Positions 31,072 to 40,101 of a DNA stretch of 64,000 bases are shown in pieces. Within the stretch, counting starts at the first letter, position 1. Every line of letters begins with the position of its first letter. The notes below the pieces were generated by a model, which saw only the letters and a program-made list of their open reading frames with translations, was not told where the DNA came from and made no database searches. The DNA is from Prochlorococcus marinus str. MIT 0917 (GTDB taxonomy: Bacteria; Cyanobacteriota; Cyanobacteriia; PCC-6307; Cyanobiaceae), in the NCBI RefSeq assembly GCF_027359575.1, contig NZ_CP114784.1, forward strand, positions 310,001 to 374,000, given 5' to 3'. The translations under genes were made by a program, and so were the position numbers.

Positions 31072-31307
31072 TGTAGTGATTCTTTTTTAGGACTAATAGG
31101 ATTCTTTCTCGATGTATTTTCTAATTGTTCACGAGGTAATGTTTAAATGTATTTATTCGAGAGTTATTCAAAGCAAATTAATCAATCTGATCGCCCAACG
31201 ATATACGGTGAACTTTTTTTATACTTTCAGGAATAATTATTATCTATTCAGTCCAATATTAGTCTTATTCTGGGACCTATCCTGAGTCGCATAAAAGACT
31301 TGAAAGA

Positions 31308-33782
31308 CTAACTTCTGAGGTCCGCGTTTATTTTTTCTTTAAGAGCGGTTCTTATTTTTTCGTGTATTGGATTTATATCTTCTTCAACTAGGGTTTTCTT
31401 AGGATCTCTATATTTTATTCTAAATGCCTGGCTAACCGAATCCTCGGGAATAGAAGATCCCTCGTAACGGTCTATCAATTCCACTTTCTCTAAAAGTGGT
31501 CTACCAGTTTTCTTTATTAGATTTATTATTTCTAAGGAACTATATTTTCTTGAATGAATAAGCGCAATATCCCTTTCCATGAAAGGAACAGTGGGATAAT
31601 CCTTGTAAATTCTTGTCCAATTGGTTTTCCTTGTCGCGGCCTTGATCAATGAATCAAAATCAAGGTTAAATAAGTAAGTTTCTTTAATTAGATCAAACTT
31701 CTCGGAGAGTGAAGGGTGTATTTGTCCGAAGAAGCCGATACTTTTTCCTTCAACAAATAATTCAGAAGTACGACCCGGATGCATGAAATCTTTTTCGCTA
31801 TGTTGCTTATCAATAGTTTCAATTCCGAGAATTTCAAGGGATTGCTTAAGTTTTCCTCTTGCTTCAAAATAATCTAAATATATTTGTCTTGATGCTGTGC
31901 CCCACTTACTAAAACGTTTATTACCAGTCAAAGCTCCTGCTAATAAATTTGTTTCAACAAAGCTTTCTTTATCTTTTTTGTATGTCTTTGCTATTTCAAA
32001 GATCCAACACCCTTCAGCTCCAAATGATATATTTCTCTGAAGAATTTTAAGATGTTCATCCCAAACATTTGTTCTTAATCTACTAGTCTCTGATAGTAAT
32101 GGATTCTTTATTATCACAGCATTTCCATCAGTGTTATCAGGACCAACAAGTGATGAAGTAACTACTTCTTGAAAACCATTATGGATCAGGGAATTTCGTA
32201 AACGTCTATCAACCAAATTTGCAGGTGTTAGTACTCCTGGCTCAAGAGGATCGGGCATATTTGAATCAAAATTATCATATCCAATTAGTCTTGCTATCTC
32301 TTCTATTAAATCGATTTCTCTAGTTAAATCAGATGATCTGTAAGGTGGAATTTGTACATCCCAACCACTAGCAGTTGATGACAGTACGCAGCCAAGTTTT
32401 GTTAAAAGAGGTTCAATTTCATCCTTATTAAGATAACGGAATGTATTAGATTTTTTATCTAATTTATTATTACCTATGCAACTTAATTTACCTAGAACCT
32501 TGTTTATTTTGTCTATTCTAAGATTGACATTAATATCTTTTCTATTAAATTCATTATTGACATGATTCGATTTAATATTACCACCTAATTCAAAGGAAAT
32601 AATATCACTAGCTCTTAGTGAAACCGCAGTTGTCATATTAGGTGATATACCCTTTTCGTATCTACTACTTGCTTCGGTTCTTAGCCCTATTTCTCTACTA
32701 CTATTTCTAACTGATGTAGGAGTAAATACAGCCGCTTCCAACCAAACTCTTGTGGTTTTAGCACTTACAGAGCTGTTGTTTCCTCCGATAACCCCAGCTA
32801 TTGCAATTGGATAATTGCCGCATGTAATTACCTTTATATTTTCATTTAATTTATATTCTTTTTTATCGAGTGCAATAAATGATTCGCCTTCTCTACCATT
32901 TCTAATACCAAAATCATTTGGCATAACTATTCTACCAACTATATTATCTAATAGATCTGCATCAAAGGCATGTAGTGGCTGGCCTTGCTCAAGCATTAAA
33001 AAATTTGTTATGTCTACAACAGGGTTTATACAATTTTGTCTTAATGAATTTAATTTATTAGATATAGATTTATTTATCTTTCCAGTATTATCTATATTAT
33101 CTATATACGTAAGTGAATAAATAAAGTCTGATCCTATCGTTTCTTTTTCTCTTATTTGTGGCTGAAATTTTTCAAAGTCTTTATTGAAATTTAAAGTTGG
33201 TAATGTTAATTTTGAATTTGTTATGGTTGATATTTCTCGTGCTATACCAGCCATAGACATACCATCAGGTCTATTAGCAGTAATAGCTAATTCAATTATG
33301 GTGTCATTCAAGCCAAGATATTCGACAGCATTTGAACCAATTGGAGGGATATTTGTTTCACTTTCTTCAAGAATTTCTATACCTTCATTACTACTTTCAA
33401 TCCCTAATTCATCCAATGAACATATCATTCCTGCACTTTCTACGCCTCGTAAATTAGATAATTTGATTTTTAATGATTTTGATGATAAATAGGCTCCAAC
33501 CTTCGCCACAAGGACGTGATATCCGGCTTTTACGTTTGGTGCACCACAAACAATACTTAGCTTTTTGGGTAAACCAACATCTACTGAACAAACTTTGAGC
33601 TTTTCGGCGTTTGGATGCGGAGTGATTTTCTCAACAAAACCAATAACAACATTCTTTGCTTGGTCTGATAAGTCTTCTAATGATTCAACTTCAAATCCTG
33701 TCATTGAAAGCTTTTCAGCCAATTCATCAATATCATTGTTAAATTCGACAAGATCTTTTAGCCAAGAAACTGATACCTTCAT
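31308..33782 (-). CDS. pheT: Phenylalanyl-tRNA synthetase beta subunit
   Basis: PheT forms the alpha2-beta2 synthetase charging tRNA-Phe. The start chosen is the ATG of KVSVSWLKDLVEF, five codons inside the longest frame, since this is the conserved family N-terminus; it gives 824 residues. Domains in order are the tRNA-binding OB fold (about 40-150), B3/B4 editing domain with VVDITNFLMLEQGQPLHAFD, B5 domain with the acidic LIEEIARLIGYDNF, the catalytic-core-like region and the C-terminal ferredoxin-fold anticodon-binding domain (KDYPTVPFMERDIALI). The alpha subunit pheS is not in this window. Confidence 0.96.
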   Translation of the reverse strand: MKVSVSWLKDLVEFNNDIDELAEKLSMTGFEVESLEDLSDQAKNVVIGFVEKITPHPNAEKLKVCSVDVGLPKKLSIVCGAPNVKAGYHVLVAKVGAYLSSKSLKIKLSNLRGVESAGMICSLDELGIESSNEGIEILEESETNIPPIGSNAVEYLGLNDTIIELAITANRPDGMSMAGIAREISTITNSKLTLPTLNFNKDFEKFQPQIREKETIGSDFIYSLTYIDNIDNTGKINKSISNKLNSLRQNCINPVVDITNFLMLEQGQPLHAFDADLLDNIVGRIVMPNDFGIRNGREGESFIALDKKEYKLNENIKVITCGNYPIAIAGVIGGNNSSVSAKTTRVWLEAAVFTPTSVRNSSREIGLRTEASSRYEKGISPNMTTAVSLRASDIISFELGGNIKSNHVNNEFNRKDINVNLRIDKINKVLGKLSCIGNNKLDKKSNTFRYLNKDEIEPLLTKLGCVLSSTASGWDVQIPPYRSSDLTREIDLIEEIARLIGYDNFDSNMPDPLEPGVLTPANLVDRRLRNSLIHNGFQEVVTSSLVGPDNTDGNAVIIKNPLLSETSRLRTNVWDEHLKILQRNISFGAEGCWIFEIAKTYKKDKESFVETNLLAGALTGNKRFSKWGTASRQIYLDYFEARGKLKQSLEILGIETIDKQHSEKDFMHPGRTSELFVEGKSIGFFGQIHPSLSEKFDLIKETYLFNLDFDSLIKAATRKTNWTRIYKDYPTVPFMERDIALIHSRKYSSLEIINLIKKTGRPLLEKVELIDRYEGSSIPEDSVSQAFRIKYRDPKKTLVEEDINPIHEKIRTALKEKINADLRS

Positions 33783-33898
33783 GATTTGCCCATACAAGAG
33801 TTAAACATTGGTTCTCAAATGAATTTATAAAAAAGGGTGCTTAGCCTAGTAAGATTGTACTTTGTTCCCTAGACTCACAAAAGTTGAGCTAAGTTCAT

Positions 33899-34096
33899 AT
33901 GGCTAAAAAAGGTACCAGAATAGTGGTCACTTTAGAATGTACGGAGTCTAGATCTGTTCCTAGCTCAGAAAAGCGTTCTGCAGGAGTATCTAGATACACT
34001 ACAGAAAAAAATCGTAGAAACACTACTGAGAGACTTGAACTTAAAAAATTCTGCCCTGAATTAAATAAGATGACTATTCATAGAGAAATTAAATAA
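33899..34096 (+). CDS. rpmG: 50S ribosomal protein L33
   Basis: 65 residues with the L33 pattern [35 protein letters not shown] and a C-terminal [15 protein letters not shown]. In zinc-binding L33 proteins each of the two cysteine pairs is CxxC; here each pair has lost its second Cys (CTES and CPEL), so zinc binding is probably lost. It is divergent from pheT and leads a two-gene ribosomal unit with rpsR, 27 bases downstream. Confidence 0.95.
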   Translation: MAKKGTRIVVTLECTESRSVPSSEKRSAGVSRYTTEKNRRNTTERLELKKFCPELNKMTIHREIK

Positions 34097-34123
34097 TCAT
34101 TTCCTTTTATACACTTTTTAAAA

Positions 34124-34345
34124 ATGACTAATTCAGTATTCAAGCAAAAGCTCTCTCCTATAAAGCCCGGGGATCCTATTGATTATAAGGACGTTGAATT
34201 ATTAAAGAAATTTATTACAGATAGAGGGAAAATTTTACCTAGAAGACTTACTGGATTAACAGCTAAGCAACAAAGAGATTTAACCACAGCAGTTAAAAGA
34301 GCAAGAATTATTGCCTTACTGCCATTTGTTAATCCAGAAGGATAA
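34124..34345 (+). CDS. rpsR: 30S ribosomal protein S18
   Basis: 73 residues matching S18, which binds S6 and the 16S rRNA central domain. Conserved segments are [20 protein letters not shown] and [20 protein letters not shown], followed by RIIALLPFV. It lies just after rpmG and 32 bases before the short RNase II gene, with a hairpin in that spacer. Confidence 0.96.
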   Translation: MTNSVFKQKLSPIKPGDPIDYKDVELLKKFITDRGKILPRRLTGLTAKQQRDLTTAVKRARIIALLPFVNPEG

Positions 34346-34360
34346 ATTTATATAGTGAAT

Positions 34361-34379
34361 ATTCTATTAATAATAGAAT
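34361..34379 (+). promoter_or_regulatory. Hairpin covering the start of the RNase II gene
   Basis: ATTCTATT-AAT-AATAGAAT is a perfect 8-bp inverted repeat with a three-base loop. Its right arm includes the first two bases of the only ATG of the following RNase gene (34378-34380) and no Shine-Dalgarno sequence is free. It may limit translation of the nuclease, act as a processing site, or end the rpmG-rpsR transcript. Confidence 0.5.
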
Positions 34380-35661
34380 GTGCAATAAAGAAATAGATAA
34401 TGAAATTAAAGATATAATATCTACATTTAAACAAACAAATAATATAGATAGTCCGGCGGAAGACCTTACACATCTGAAAACGTATTCTATAGATGATTAT
34501 CAAACGTTTGAAATAGATGATGCTATTTCATTAGAAAAAATATCTTATCAGTATAAGCTATGGATACACATTGCTTCTCCTACTTCATATTTTGAATATC
34601 AATCAGCAATTGATAAAAAAGCAAGGAAGCTTAATTCAACGGTTTATTTATCAACTAATACTTATTATATGCTTCCTGAAATTTTGATAAATGATGTGTT
34701 TAGTCTAAGTAATAATGAAAAGAGAGAATCAGTAAGTTTAGGTGTTATTTTTAATGAAGATGGTAGTGTTGCTTCTACAGAGATAGTCCAGAGTATTATT
34801 AAAGTTAACTTTAGGTTAAATTATACAGAAGCTGATGAACTAATAGATTATGCGCCCAAAGAAGAAGAAGATTTAAGTATCATCTCTGAAATTTTACAAA
34901 GAAGAAAATGTTGGAGAAAGAATTCAGGTGCTATGGAAATATTAGAGTCATATGGAAAGATTATTGTAAAAGATAACAATCCCACAATCAAGATAATAGA
35001 TCCAACGTTATCGAGGCAATTAATAAGTGAAGCAATGATCTTGTATGGAAATGTAATTTCAAATTTTACTAAGGTCAATAAAATTCCTGTTCCATATAGA
35101 GTCCAACAAAGTATAGATAAAGTTTCTAAAGATATTATTCAATATTCTGATAATAATGTTTTATACAATTTTCTACTTAAGAGAACGATGGGTAAGTCAT
35201 ATTATTCTATAAAACCTTTACCTCACAAGAGTTTAGGATTGACATCTTATCTACATTGCACATCACCGATAAGAAGATATGCTGACTTGTTGGTTAACTA
35301 CCAACTAAATAGATATCTAAATAATAAAGAACTTATATCTAAAGATGATGTTGAACAAATGACTATCCAGATTAATAATCAAGGAAGAGAAAATATTATG
35401 AGATATAGAGATGATCAAAAACATTGGCTAATTCAATGGTTCAAAAAAAATTCGATTAAGGAATATAATGTGATTTTACTAAATTGGATAAACAAATATA
35501 AAAATATTTGTAATTTATACTTTATAGAATATCACTTTTCTACTATATGTAATCTAAAATCAAAAAAGAACTTAAATATCGGCGAGAGCTTTAACGTTCA
35601 AAATATAGTCTATAATAATGATGATATAATATATTTTGAATTAATTTCATTATCAAAATAA
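34378..35661 (+). CDS. Short RNase II-family (RNB) exoribonuclease
   Basis: A 427-residue protein that begins almost directly with the RNB domain. The metal-binding catalytic cluster is intact: D39, E45, D47 and D48 in SIDDYQTFEIDDAIS, corresponding to the RNase II aspartates with a conservative D-to-E exchange at the second position. The RNA-path signature CTSPIRRYADLLVNYQL is also intact. The N-terminal cold-shock domains are absent and the last 90 residues show no clear S1 motif. It should therefore be an active 3'-to-5' RNase with weak or partner-supplied RNA binding. It follows rpsR by 32 bases. Confidence 0.88.
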   Translation: MCNKEIDNEIKDIISTFKQTNNIDSPAEDLTHLKTYSIDDYQTFEIDDAISLEKISYQYKLWIHIASPTSYFEYQSAIDKKARKLNSTVYLSTNTYYMLPEILINDVFSLSNNEKRESVSLGVIFNEDGSVASTEIVQSIIKVNFRLNYTEADELIDYAPKEEEDLSIISEILQRRKCWRKNSGAMEILESYGKIIVKDNNPTIKIIDPTLSRQLISEAMILYGNVISNFTKVNKIPVPYRVQQSIDKVSKDIIQYSDNNVLYNFLLKRTMGKSYYSIKPLPHKSLGLTSYLHCTSPIRRYADLLVNYQLNRYLNNKELISKDDVEQMTIQINNQGRENIMRYRDDQKHWLIQWFKKNSIKEYNVILLNWINKYKNICNLYFIEYHFSTICNLKSKKNLNIGESFNVQNIVYNNDDIIYFELISLSK

Positions 35662-35719
35662 GCGTTCATCATAAGCGTGCAAGAGTTTTAAAAATACAAT
35701 ATAATATTTAGAATATATT

Positions 35720-37270
35720 ATGAAAATGAAATACACAATTACAACACCGCTATATTATGTTAATGACAAGCCTCATCTAGGTAGTTCATATACAACAATC
35801 GCTTGTGATGCATTAGCTCGATTTCAAAGACTAAGTGGAAATACAGTACTTTTTCTTACTGGTGTTGACGAGCATGGTCAAAAAATAGAGCGAACCGCAG
35901 AAAGTAAAAACCTTCAACCCCAACTACATTGCGATGAAATCACAGGAAAGTATAAGTATTTATGGGATAAATTAAATATTAGTTATGATCGTTTTGTAAG
36001 AACAACCTCTGAAGATCACACGTCACTAGTTCATCAATTTTATTCAAAAGTGTTGAAATCTGATGATGTTTATATGGGTAGGCAAAGTGGTTGGTATTGT
36101 GTAGGTTGTGAGGAATATAAGGATGTGGACGAGGATGATAAAAGCCCAATATGTTCTGTTCATAAAAAGGAATTAGAATGGAGAGATGAAGAGAATCTAT
36201 TTTTTAAATTATCAAAATATCAAGAGCAAATTGAAAAATTAATTCAAATTGATGGTTTCATTTCTCCTATAAGTAGAAAAAATGAAATTATCAATTTTGT
36301 CTCAAAAGGGTTAAGGGATTTCTCGATTTCTAGAGTAAACTTAAAATGGGGTATAAATGTTCCTGGAAATAATAATCACACTTTTTATGTATGGTTTGAT
36401 GCTTTATTAGGTTATATTAGTGGATCTCTTCGTGATCAAAACTCTCCTGAACTTACCGAGGAATCGTTATGTAATTGGCCTGCAAATATACATGTAATTG
36501 GAAAGGATATACTCAGATTTCATGCAGTTTATTGGCCAGCAATGTTACTTTCTGCTGGCATGAAACCACCTGCAAGTGTTTTTGGGCACGGGTTTTTAAC
36601 ACGAGAAGGGCAAAAAATGGGTAAATCATTAGGTAACGTGCTTGATCCGATCGAACTCTTGGAATATGGGGGTATAGATGCAATGAGATGGTATCTTTTG
36701 AGAGATATTGAATTTGGTGAAGATGGTGATTTTCAAATGAGAAGATTTGTGGATATCGTTAATAGTGATTTAAGTAACACCATTGGTAATTTGTTAAACA
36801 GAACAATTACAATGTCTAAAAAATGGTTTAATGATAAAATTCCAATAGATAATTCTTTATTACCTTCATGTCCTCTTAAGGTTCAATCAGAGATAAAAAT
36901 AAATGAATATATGCAGTCATTTAAAGATAGCAATTTTAAAAATTCTGCTAATGCAATTATAGACCTTGCTAATAGTGCAAATCTTTACCTAAATGATCGT
37001 GCACCATGGAAGCTAATTAAAGATATAACAAATAATCATATTGTTGCTCTTGATATATATTCCGTACTTGAATCTTGCCGAATTATTGGAATATTGCTAT
37101 ATCCTTTTGTTCCCAATTTAAGTACTAGAATTTTAAATCAATTAAAAATCGATTCTTCAACAGTCAATTTTCAAAAATCATTACATTGGGGGTTGCTAGA
37201 TCCTGAAAATGGACTGCAAGATCCTTTTCCTGTAATGGATAAAATTGAATTTAATGAGAATTCTATCTAG
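35720..37270 (+). CDS. metG: Methionyl-tRNA synthetase
   Basis: Class I synthetase charging initiator and elongator tRNA-Met; 516 residues without the C-terminal dimerisation domain found in some bacteria. Motifs are TTPLYYVNDKPHLGSSYTT (HIGH-like HLGS) at the start, a zinc-knuckle region with WYCVGCEEYK and ICSVH, and GQKMGKSLGNVLDP as the KMSKS loop. The last base of the stop is the first base of the downstream gene's start, so translation is coupled. Confidence 0.95.
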   Translation: MKMKYTITTPLYYVNDKPHLGSSYTTIACDALARFQRLSGNTVLFLTGVDEHGQKIERTAESKNLQPQLHCDEITGKYKYLWDKLNISYDRFVRTTSEDHTSLVHQFYSKVLKSDDVYMGRQSGWYCVGCEEYKDVDEDDKSPICSVHKKELEWRDEENLFFKLSKYQEQIEKLIQIDGFISPISRKNEIINFVSKGLRDFSISRVNLKWGINVPGNNNHTFYVWFDALLGYISGSLRDQNSPELTEESLCNWPANIHVIGKDILRFHAVYWPAMLLSAGMKPPASVFGHGFLTREGQKMGKSLGNVLDPIELLEYGGIDAMRWYLLRDIEFGEDGDFQMRRFVDIVNSDLSNTIGNLLNRTITMSKKWFNDKIPIDNSLLPSCPLKVQSEIKINEYMQSFKDSNFKNSANAIIDLANSANLYLNDRAPWKLIKDITNNHIVALDIYSVLESCRIIGILLYPFVPNLSTRILNQLKIDSSTVNFQKSLHWGLLDPENGLQDPFPVMDKIEFNENSI

Positions 37271-37929
37271 TGAATAATTTAACATATTATTTCCTACTGA
37301 TAATTACTATATTACCCCTATTTGGCTGTCAAAATTTTAATAAATCTGCTACTGGGGTAGATAATAAAAGCTATATTAATAATTTTGAATTACTTCAGGA
37401 AAATCCTAATAATCAAACAACTATAAAAATTACTAGTCCAAAAGCCATAATTAATCCTTCAAATAATGATATTGAAATCTTTGAAAGCACTATTGAATTA
37501 GTTAATAACAATGGTCAAGACTTTAAAGTTAAATCCGGCAATGCTACTCTCAACAATTTAGATAATTCTATTAGAGTTTATAATAGTGTAAATCTATTAT
37601 TTCTTAACATCCCTTATTACGACATTAGTACTAATTCATTTGATTGGGATTTAAATACCTCTATTATTGATATTAATAATCCAGTTAAAATAAATTTTGA
37701 TAATACCGAGATAAAAGCAACTAATGGATTTTATAATATTGGCTCTAGCATACTTGAAATAGACAATAGTGAATTCAATAGATATATCTATAATTCAGAA
37801 GGTCTAGAGGAATATCAGGTAAAAATTAATTCAGACCTTTCAAAATGGTATAAAAAAGATAATACTTTAGAATTTACATCTAATAAAAAACAGGTAGAAA
37901 CAACTATTAACTTTCTACTTACTGAGTAA
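37270..37929 (+). CDS. LptC-like (DUF1239) lipoprotein
   Basis: A 219-residue protein with a lipoprotein signal peptide: NNLTYYFLLIITILPLFGCQ, with the lipobox Cys at about residue 20. The rest is beta-rich and Asn-rich with the pattern of LptC/DUF1239 proteins, such as SPKAIINPSNNDIEIFESTI and repeated short hydrophobic strands. LptC is the inner-membrane, periplasm-facing part of the lipopolysaccharide transport bridge. The GTG start overlaps the metG stop by one base. Family assignment rests on pattern and length rather than a single motif. Confidence 0.7.
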   Translation: MNNLTYYFLLIITILPLFGCQNFNKSATGVDNKSYINNFELLQENPNNQTTIKITSPKAIINPSNNDIEIFESTIELVNNNGQDFKVKSGNATLNNLDNSIRVYNSVNLLFLNIPYYDISTNSFDWDLNTSIIDINNPVKINFDNTEIKATNGFYNIGSSILEIDNSEFNRYIYNSEGLEEYQVKINSDLSKWYKKDNTLEFTSNKKQVETTINFLLTE

Positions 37930-38532
37930 TATGTATAATTTATCAGACCATCCTGATATCCATTTTTCATCAGAATTAGTGAAAGATCTCTTTGACCAAC
38001 CCCCAACTATTGTAAGGCCTCTATTTTTAAGAGGATAAACTATAACTGCAGGTAAATTATTTAACACGCCATCAAACTCATCTCTCCCTGGAAATAATTC
38101 AGTATTAACCAACGAGATTAATCGGTTTTGTTCAATTGATCTTTTACATATTTCTCCAGGCTCAAATATTTTTTCAGAAATCAAGCCTCTTCTAAGTATT
38201 ACTTTATTATCCCAAAATATTAATATTGTACTAGCTGCTGTTGCAGTAAGTATTTGCTGACTTCCCCACGCTAATTCATTTTTTTGATCGTATGTTAAAT
38301 CATTACTAAGTTCAAACCCCTCCTTTCCATCTAATATTGCTTTAGCAGGTTGTTTAGGTTTAATTTCAGTCCAAATATAACCTATAGTTATTAAAGCTAT
38401 TGACGCAATTCCTGATATTGTTTCTGCTCTTACTATTGTTGGATTAACTTGAGTTGCAGTTGCAATATTTATAATTGATAAAATTAATAAAAACGATCCA
38501 AATATTATAACTAAGCTAGATATTTTATACAT
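37915..38532 (-). CDS. Cofactor assembly of complex C subunit B (CCB2/CCB4-like)
   Basis: A 205-residue protein with two N-terminal membrane helices (about 5-27 and 38-55) and a soluble domain with EKIFEPGEICKRSIEQN-type segments and SLVNTELFPGRDEFDGVLNN. This matches the cyanobacterial/plastid CCB2/CCB4 family, which attaches heme ci to cytochrome b6 of the b6f complex. The pattern GSQQILTATAASTILIFW is typical. It is convergent with the LptC-like gene (15-base overlap) and divergent from cobU. Confidence 0.85.
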   Translation of the reverse strand: MYKISSLVIIFGSFLLILSIINIATATQVNPTIVRAETISGIASIALITIGYIWTEIKPKQPAKAILDGKEGFELSNDLTYDQKNELAWGSQQILTATAASTILIFWDNKVILRRGLISEKIFEPGEICKRSIEQNRLISLVNTELFPGRDEFDGVLNNLPAVIVYPLKNRGLTIVGGWSKRSFTNSDEKWISGWSDKLYILLSK

Positions 38533-38618
38533 TTATCTATTCAATCAAGTTTAAATAAATATTTTGATTTTTTATTATACATATCAATGCCTACTTTTAA
38601 TCTTTAAAATAACTCGAT

Positions 38619-38624
38619 ATAATA
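38619..38624 (+). promoter_or_regulatory. Candidate -10 element upstream of cobU
   Basis: A perfect TATAAT hexamer sits 43 bases upstream of the cobU start in the divergent spacer. A recognisable -35 hexamer is not seen at the expected distance, which is usual for this AT-rich genome, so support is modest. Confidence 0.35.
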
Positions 38625-38667
38625 TATAAATAAACACTATTAATAGATTTATCCAATACCTCAGAAT

Positions 38668-39225
38668 ATGATCACACCAATACCCAAAAATTATAAAGGA
38701 CTCATATCAATTACTGGACCAACAAGAAGTGGAAAAAGTAAATTAGCTGAACTTTTAATAACGGAGCAAGATCCTGTCACTTACATAGCCACATCAAAAC
38801 CAAGACCAAATGATCCAGATTGGCTAAAAAGAGTGGACCTTCACAGGAAAAGAAGGCCTGACATTTGGACTCTCATTGAGCATCCAAAAGACATCTGCAA
38901 AGCAATTGAATCGATCAAAAGAAATGAGTCAATATTAATCGACTCATTAGGTGGATTAGTGGAGCAGTACCTAATAGAAGATGACGATCAATGGAATAAT
39001 TTCCAAATCAAATTTCTTAATTGCCTCTCACAAGATATTTTATGCATTGTTGTTGTTTCTGAGGAGCTTGGCTGGGGAATTGTTCCAGCAACACCAATTG
39101 GTCATTTATTTCGTGAACGTCATTGCAACCTAAGCTCATTGATAAGTCGCCAATCAAATAAAAGGTGGCTTGCGGTTAATGGGACTGCAATTGATTTAGA
39201 TAAAATTGGTGATCTCATACCATGA
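38668..39225 (+). CDS. cobU: Adenosylcobinamide kinase / adenosylcobinamide-phosphate guanylyltransferase
   Basis: CobU phosphorylates adenosylcobinamide and then attaches GMP, preparing the lower ligand arm of (pseudo)cobalamin. The 185-residue protein has a P-loop GPTRSGKSKLAELL near 16-29, the SIDSLGGLVEQYL-type segment, and the VVVSEELGWGIVPATPIGHLFR stretch typical of the family. The stop overlaps trmL by four bases, so the two are translationally coupled. Confidence 0.92.
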   Translation: MITPIPKNYKGLISITGPTRSGKSKLAELLITEQDPVTYIATSKPRPNDPDWLKRVDLHRKRRPDIWTLIEHPKDICKAIESIKRNESILIDSLGGLVEQYLIEDDDQWNNFQIKFLNCLSQDILCIVVVSEELGWGIVPATPIGHLFRERHCNLSSLISRQSNKRWLAVNGTAIDLDKIGDLIP

Positions 39226-39716
39226 ACTCTTCAAATGGTCCAAGACCTCGTGTCGCATTATTTGAACCAAGAATTCCACAGAATACTGGAACGATAGGTA
39301 GATCGTGCTTAGCGTTTGATATGTCGTTGGATATTATCAAACCTACTGGCTTTAGCTTTGAAGATAAATATTTAAAAAGAGCTGGATTAGATTACTGGCA
39401 AGACGTAGATGTACATTTATTTGAATCATTTGATCAATATGTAAAATCTTTTACAAGCTCAAGAATTATTGCTCTTACAAAAAAAAGTAGTAATTCGATC
39501 TCAAATATTATTTATAGAGATACAGATATACTGTTATTCGGAAGAGAGGATACAGGGTTACCCGATAACATAATGAAAAAATGTGAATTAGTTGCAGGTA
39601 TACCTATGCCTGGTGGTGAGAATGAATTAAAAGTTGGCGGAGTTAGAAGTTTGAATTTATCCGTTGCATGTGGGATAGTTTGTTATTCAGCATGCTTACA
39701 ATTGAATTTATTATGA
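39222..39716 (+). CDS. trmL: tRNA (cytidine(34)-2'-O)-methyltransferase TrmL
   Basis: A SPOUT-class methyltransferase of 164 residues that 2'-O-methylates the wobble base of tRNA-Leu. The three SPOUT motifs are visible: PQNTGTIGRSCLAFDMSL, LLFGREDTGLPDN and VRSLNLSVACGIVCYSA, which together form the knotted SAM pocket. Length is typical. It is coupled to cobU by an ATGA overlap and marks the left edge of the small-gene zone. Confidence 0.93.
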   Translation: MNSSNGPRPRVALFEPRIPQNTGTIGRSCLAFDMSLDIIKPTGFSFEDKYLKRAGLDYWQDVDVHLFESFDQYVKSFTSSRIIALTKKSSNSISNIIYRDTDILLFGREDTGLPDNIMKKCELVAGIPMPGGENELKVGGVRSLNLSVACGIVCYSACLQLNLL

Positions 39717-39722
39717 AATAGC

Positions 39723-39917
39723 TTATTCTTTTGATCCAAGATAGTTACAATATAAAACTCCTTCATTAATTATTTTATTATCATCTACCTCTATCCATTC
39801 TTTATATTCATCATATAGTGCTTCCCTGTTCTCACCTTTCAAATTATTGAGACGTTTAAGAGATACATTAAGCATTACCTCAACTGCTTGTATAGCACCA
39901 GATTGTCTTGAAGACAT
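39723..39917 (-). CDS. Small hypothetical protein, paralogue of the gene at 40102
   Basis: A 64-residue soluble protein with a predicted helical core. It shares the pattern EV...LN.SLKRLNNLKGENREAL, then a YKEW motif, with the divergently oriented protein starting at 40102 (EV...NSALHQLSKLEGQNKLAL then FKEW). No known domain is recognised. The gene is convergent with trmL, six bases apart. Conservation between the two copies is good evidence that both are real genes. Confidence 0.65.
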   Translation of the reverse strand: MSSRQSGAIQAVEVMLNVSLKRLNNLKGENREALYDEYKEWIEVDDNKIINEGVLYCNYLGSKE

Positions 39918-39994
39918 TGATTAATTGCATATTTTTTATTTTAAATCATGAAAAAGAAGAATTCAGTTTCATTTATTACATAATTCTGAGGTTC

Positions 39995-40015
39995 GTTTTA
40001 CTTCGTCAGTAAAAC
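39995..40015. repeat. Inverted repeat between divergent paralogues
   Basis: GTTTTAC and GTAAAAC flank a seven-base loop (TTCGTCA) in the 184-base spacer between the two divergent small genes. It could be a shared operator or the hairpin of a small RNA. Confidence 0.4.
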
Positions 40016-40101
40016 AAAGTAAATAAATTATCATATTACGGGATTTACTAATTCACAGTTGTTTATCGAAGAAATAAAATTTAATCAACTAAATGTTTAA
40101 G

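Larger units (their letters stand above)
30596..31307. other. Long non-coding gap with several inverted repeats
   Basis: 712 bases between the J-domain fusion gene and pheT hold no convincing gene. Four perfect inverted repeats are found (listed separately), and the sequence GACTAAT or its complement recurs at about 31056, 31065, 31091 and 31258. The middle (about 30840-31000) is less AT-rich than the flanks. A 51-codon Cys-rich ORF from 30869 overlaps one of the repeats and is not credible. Confidence 0.7.
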
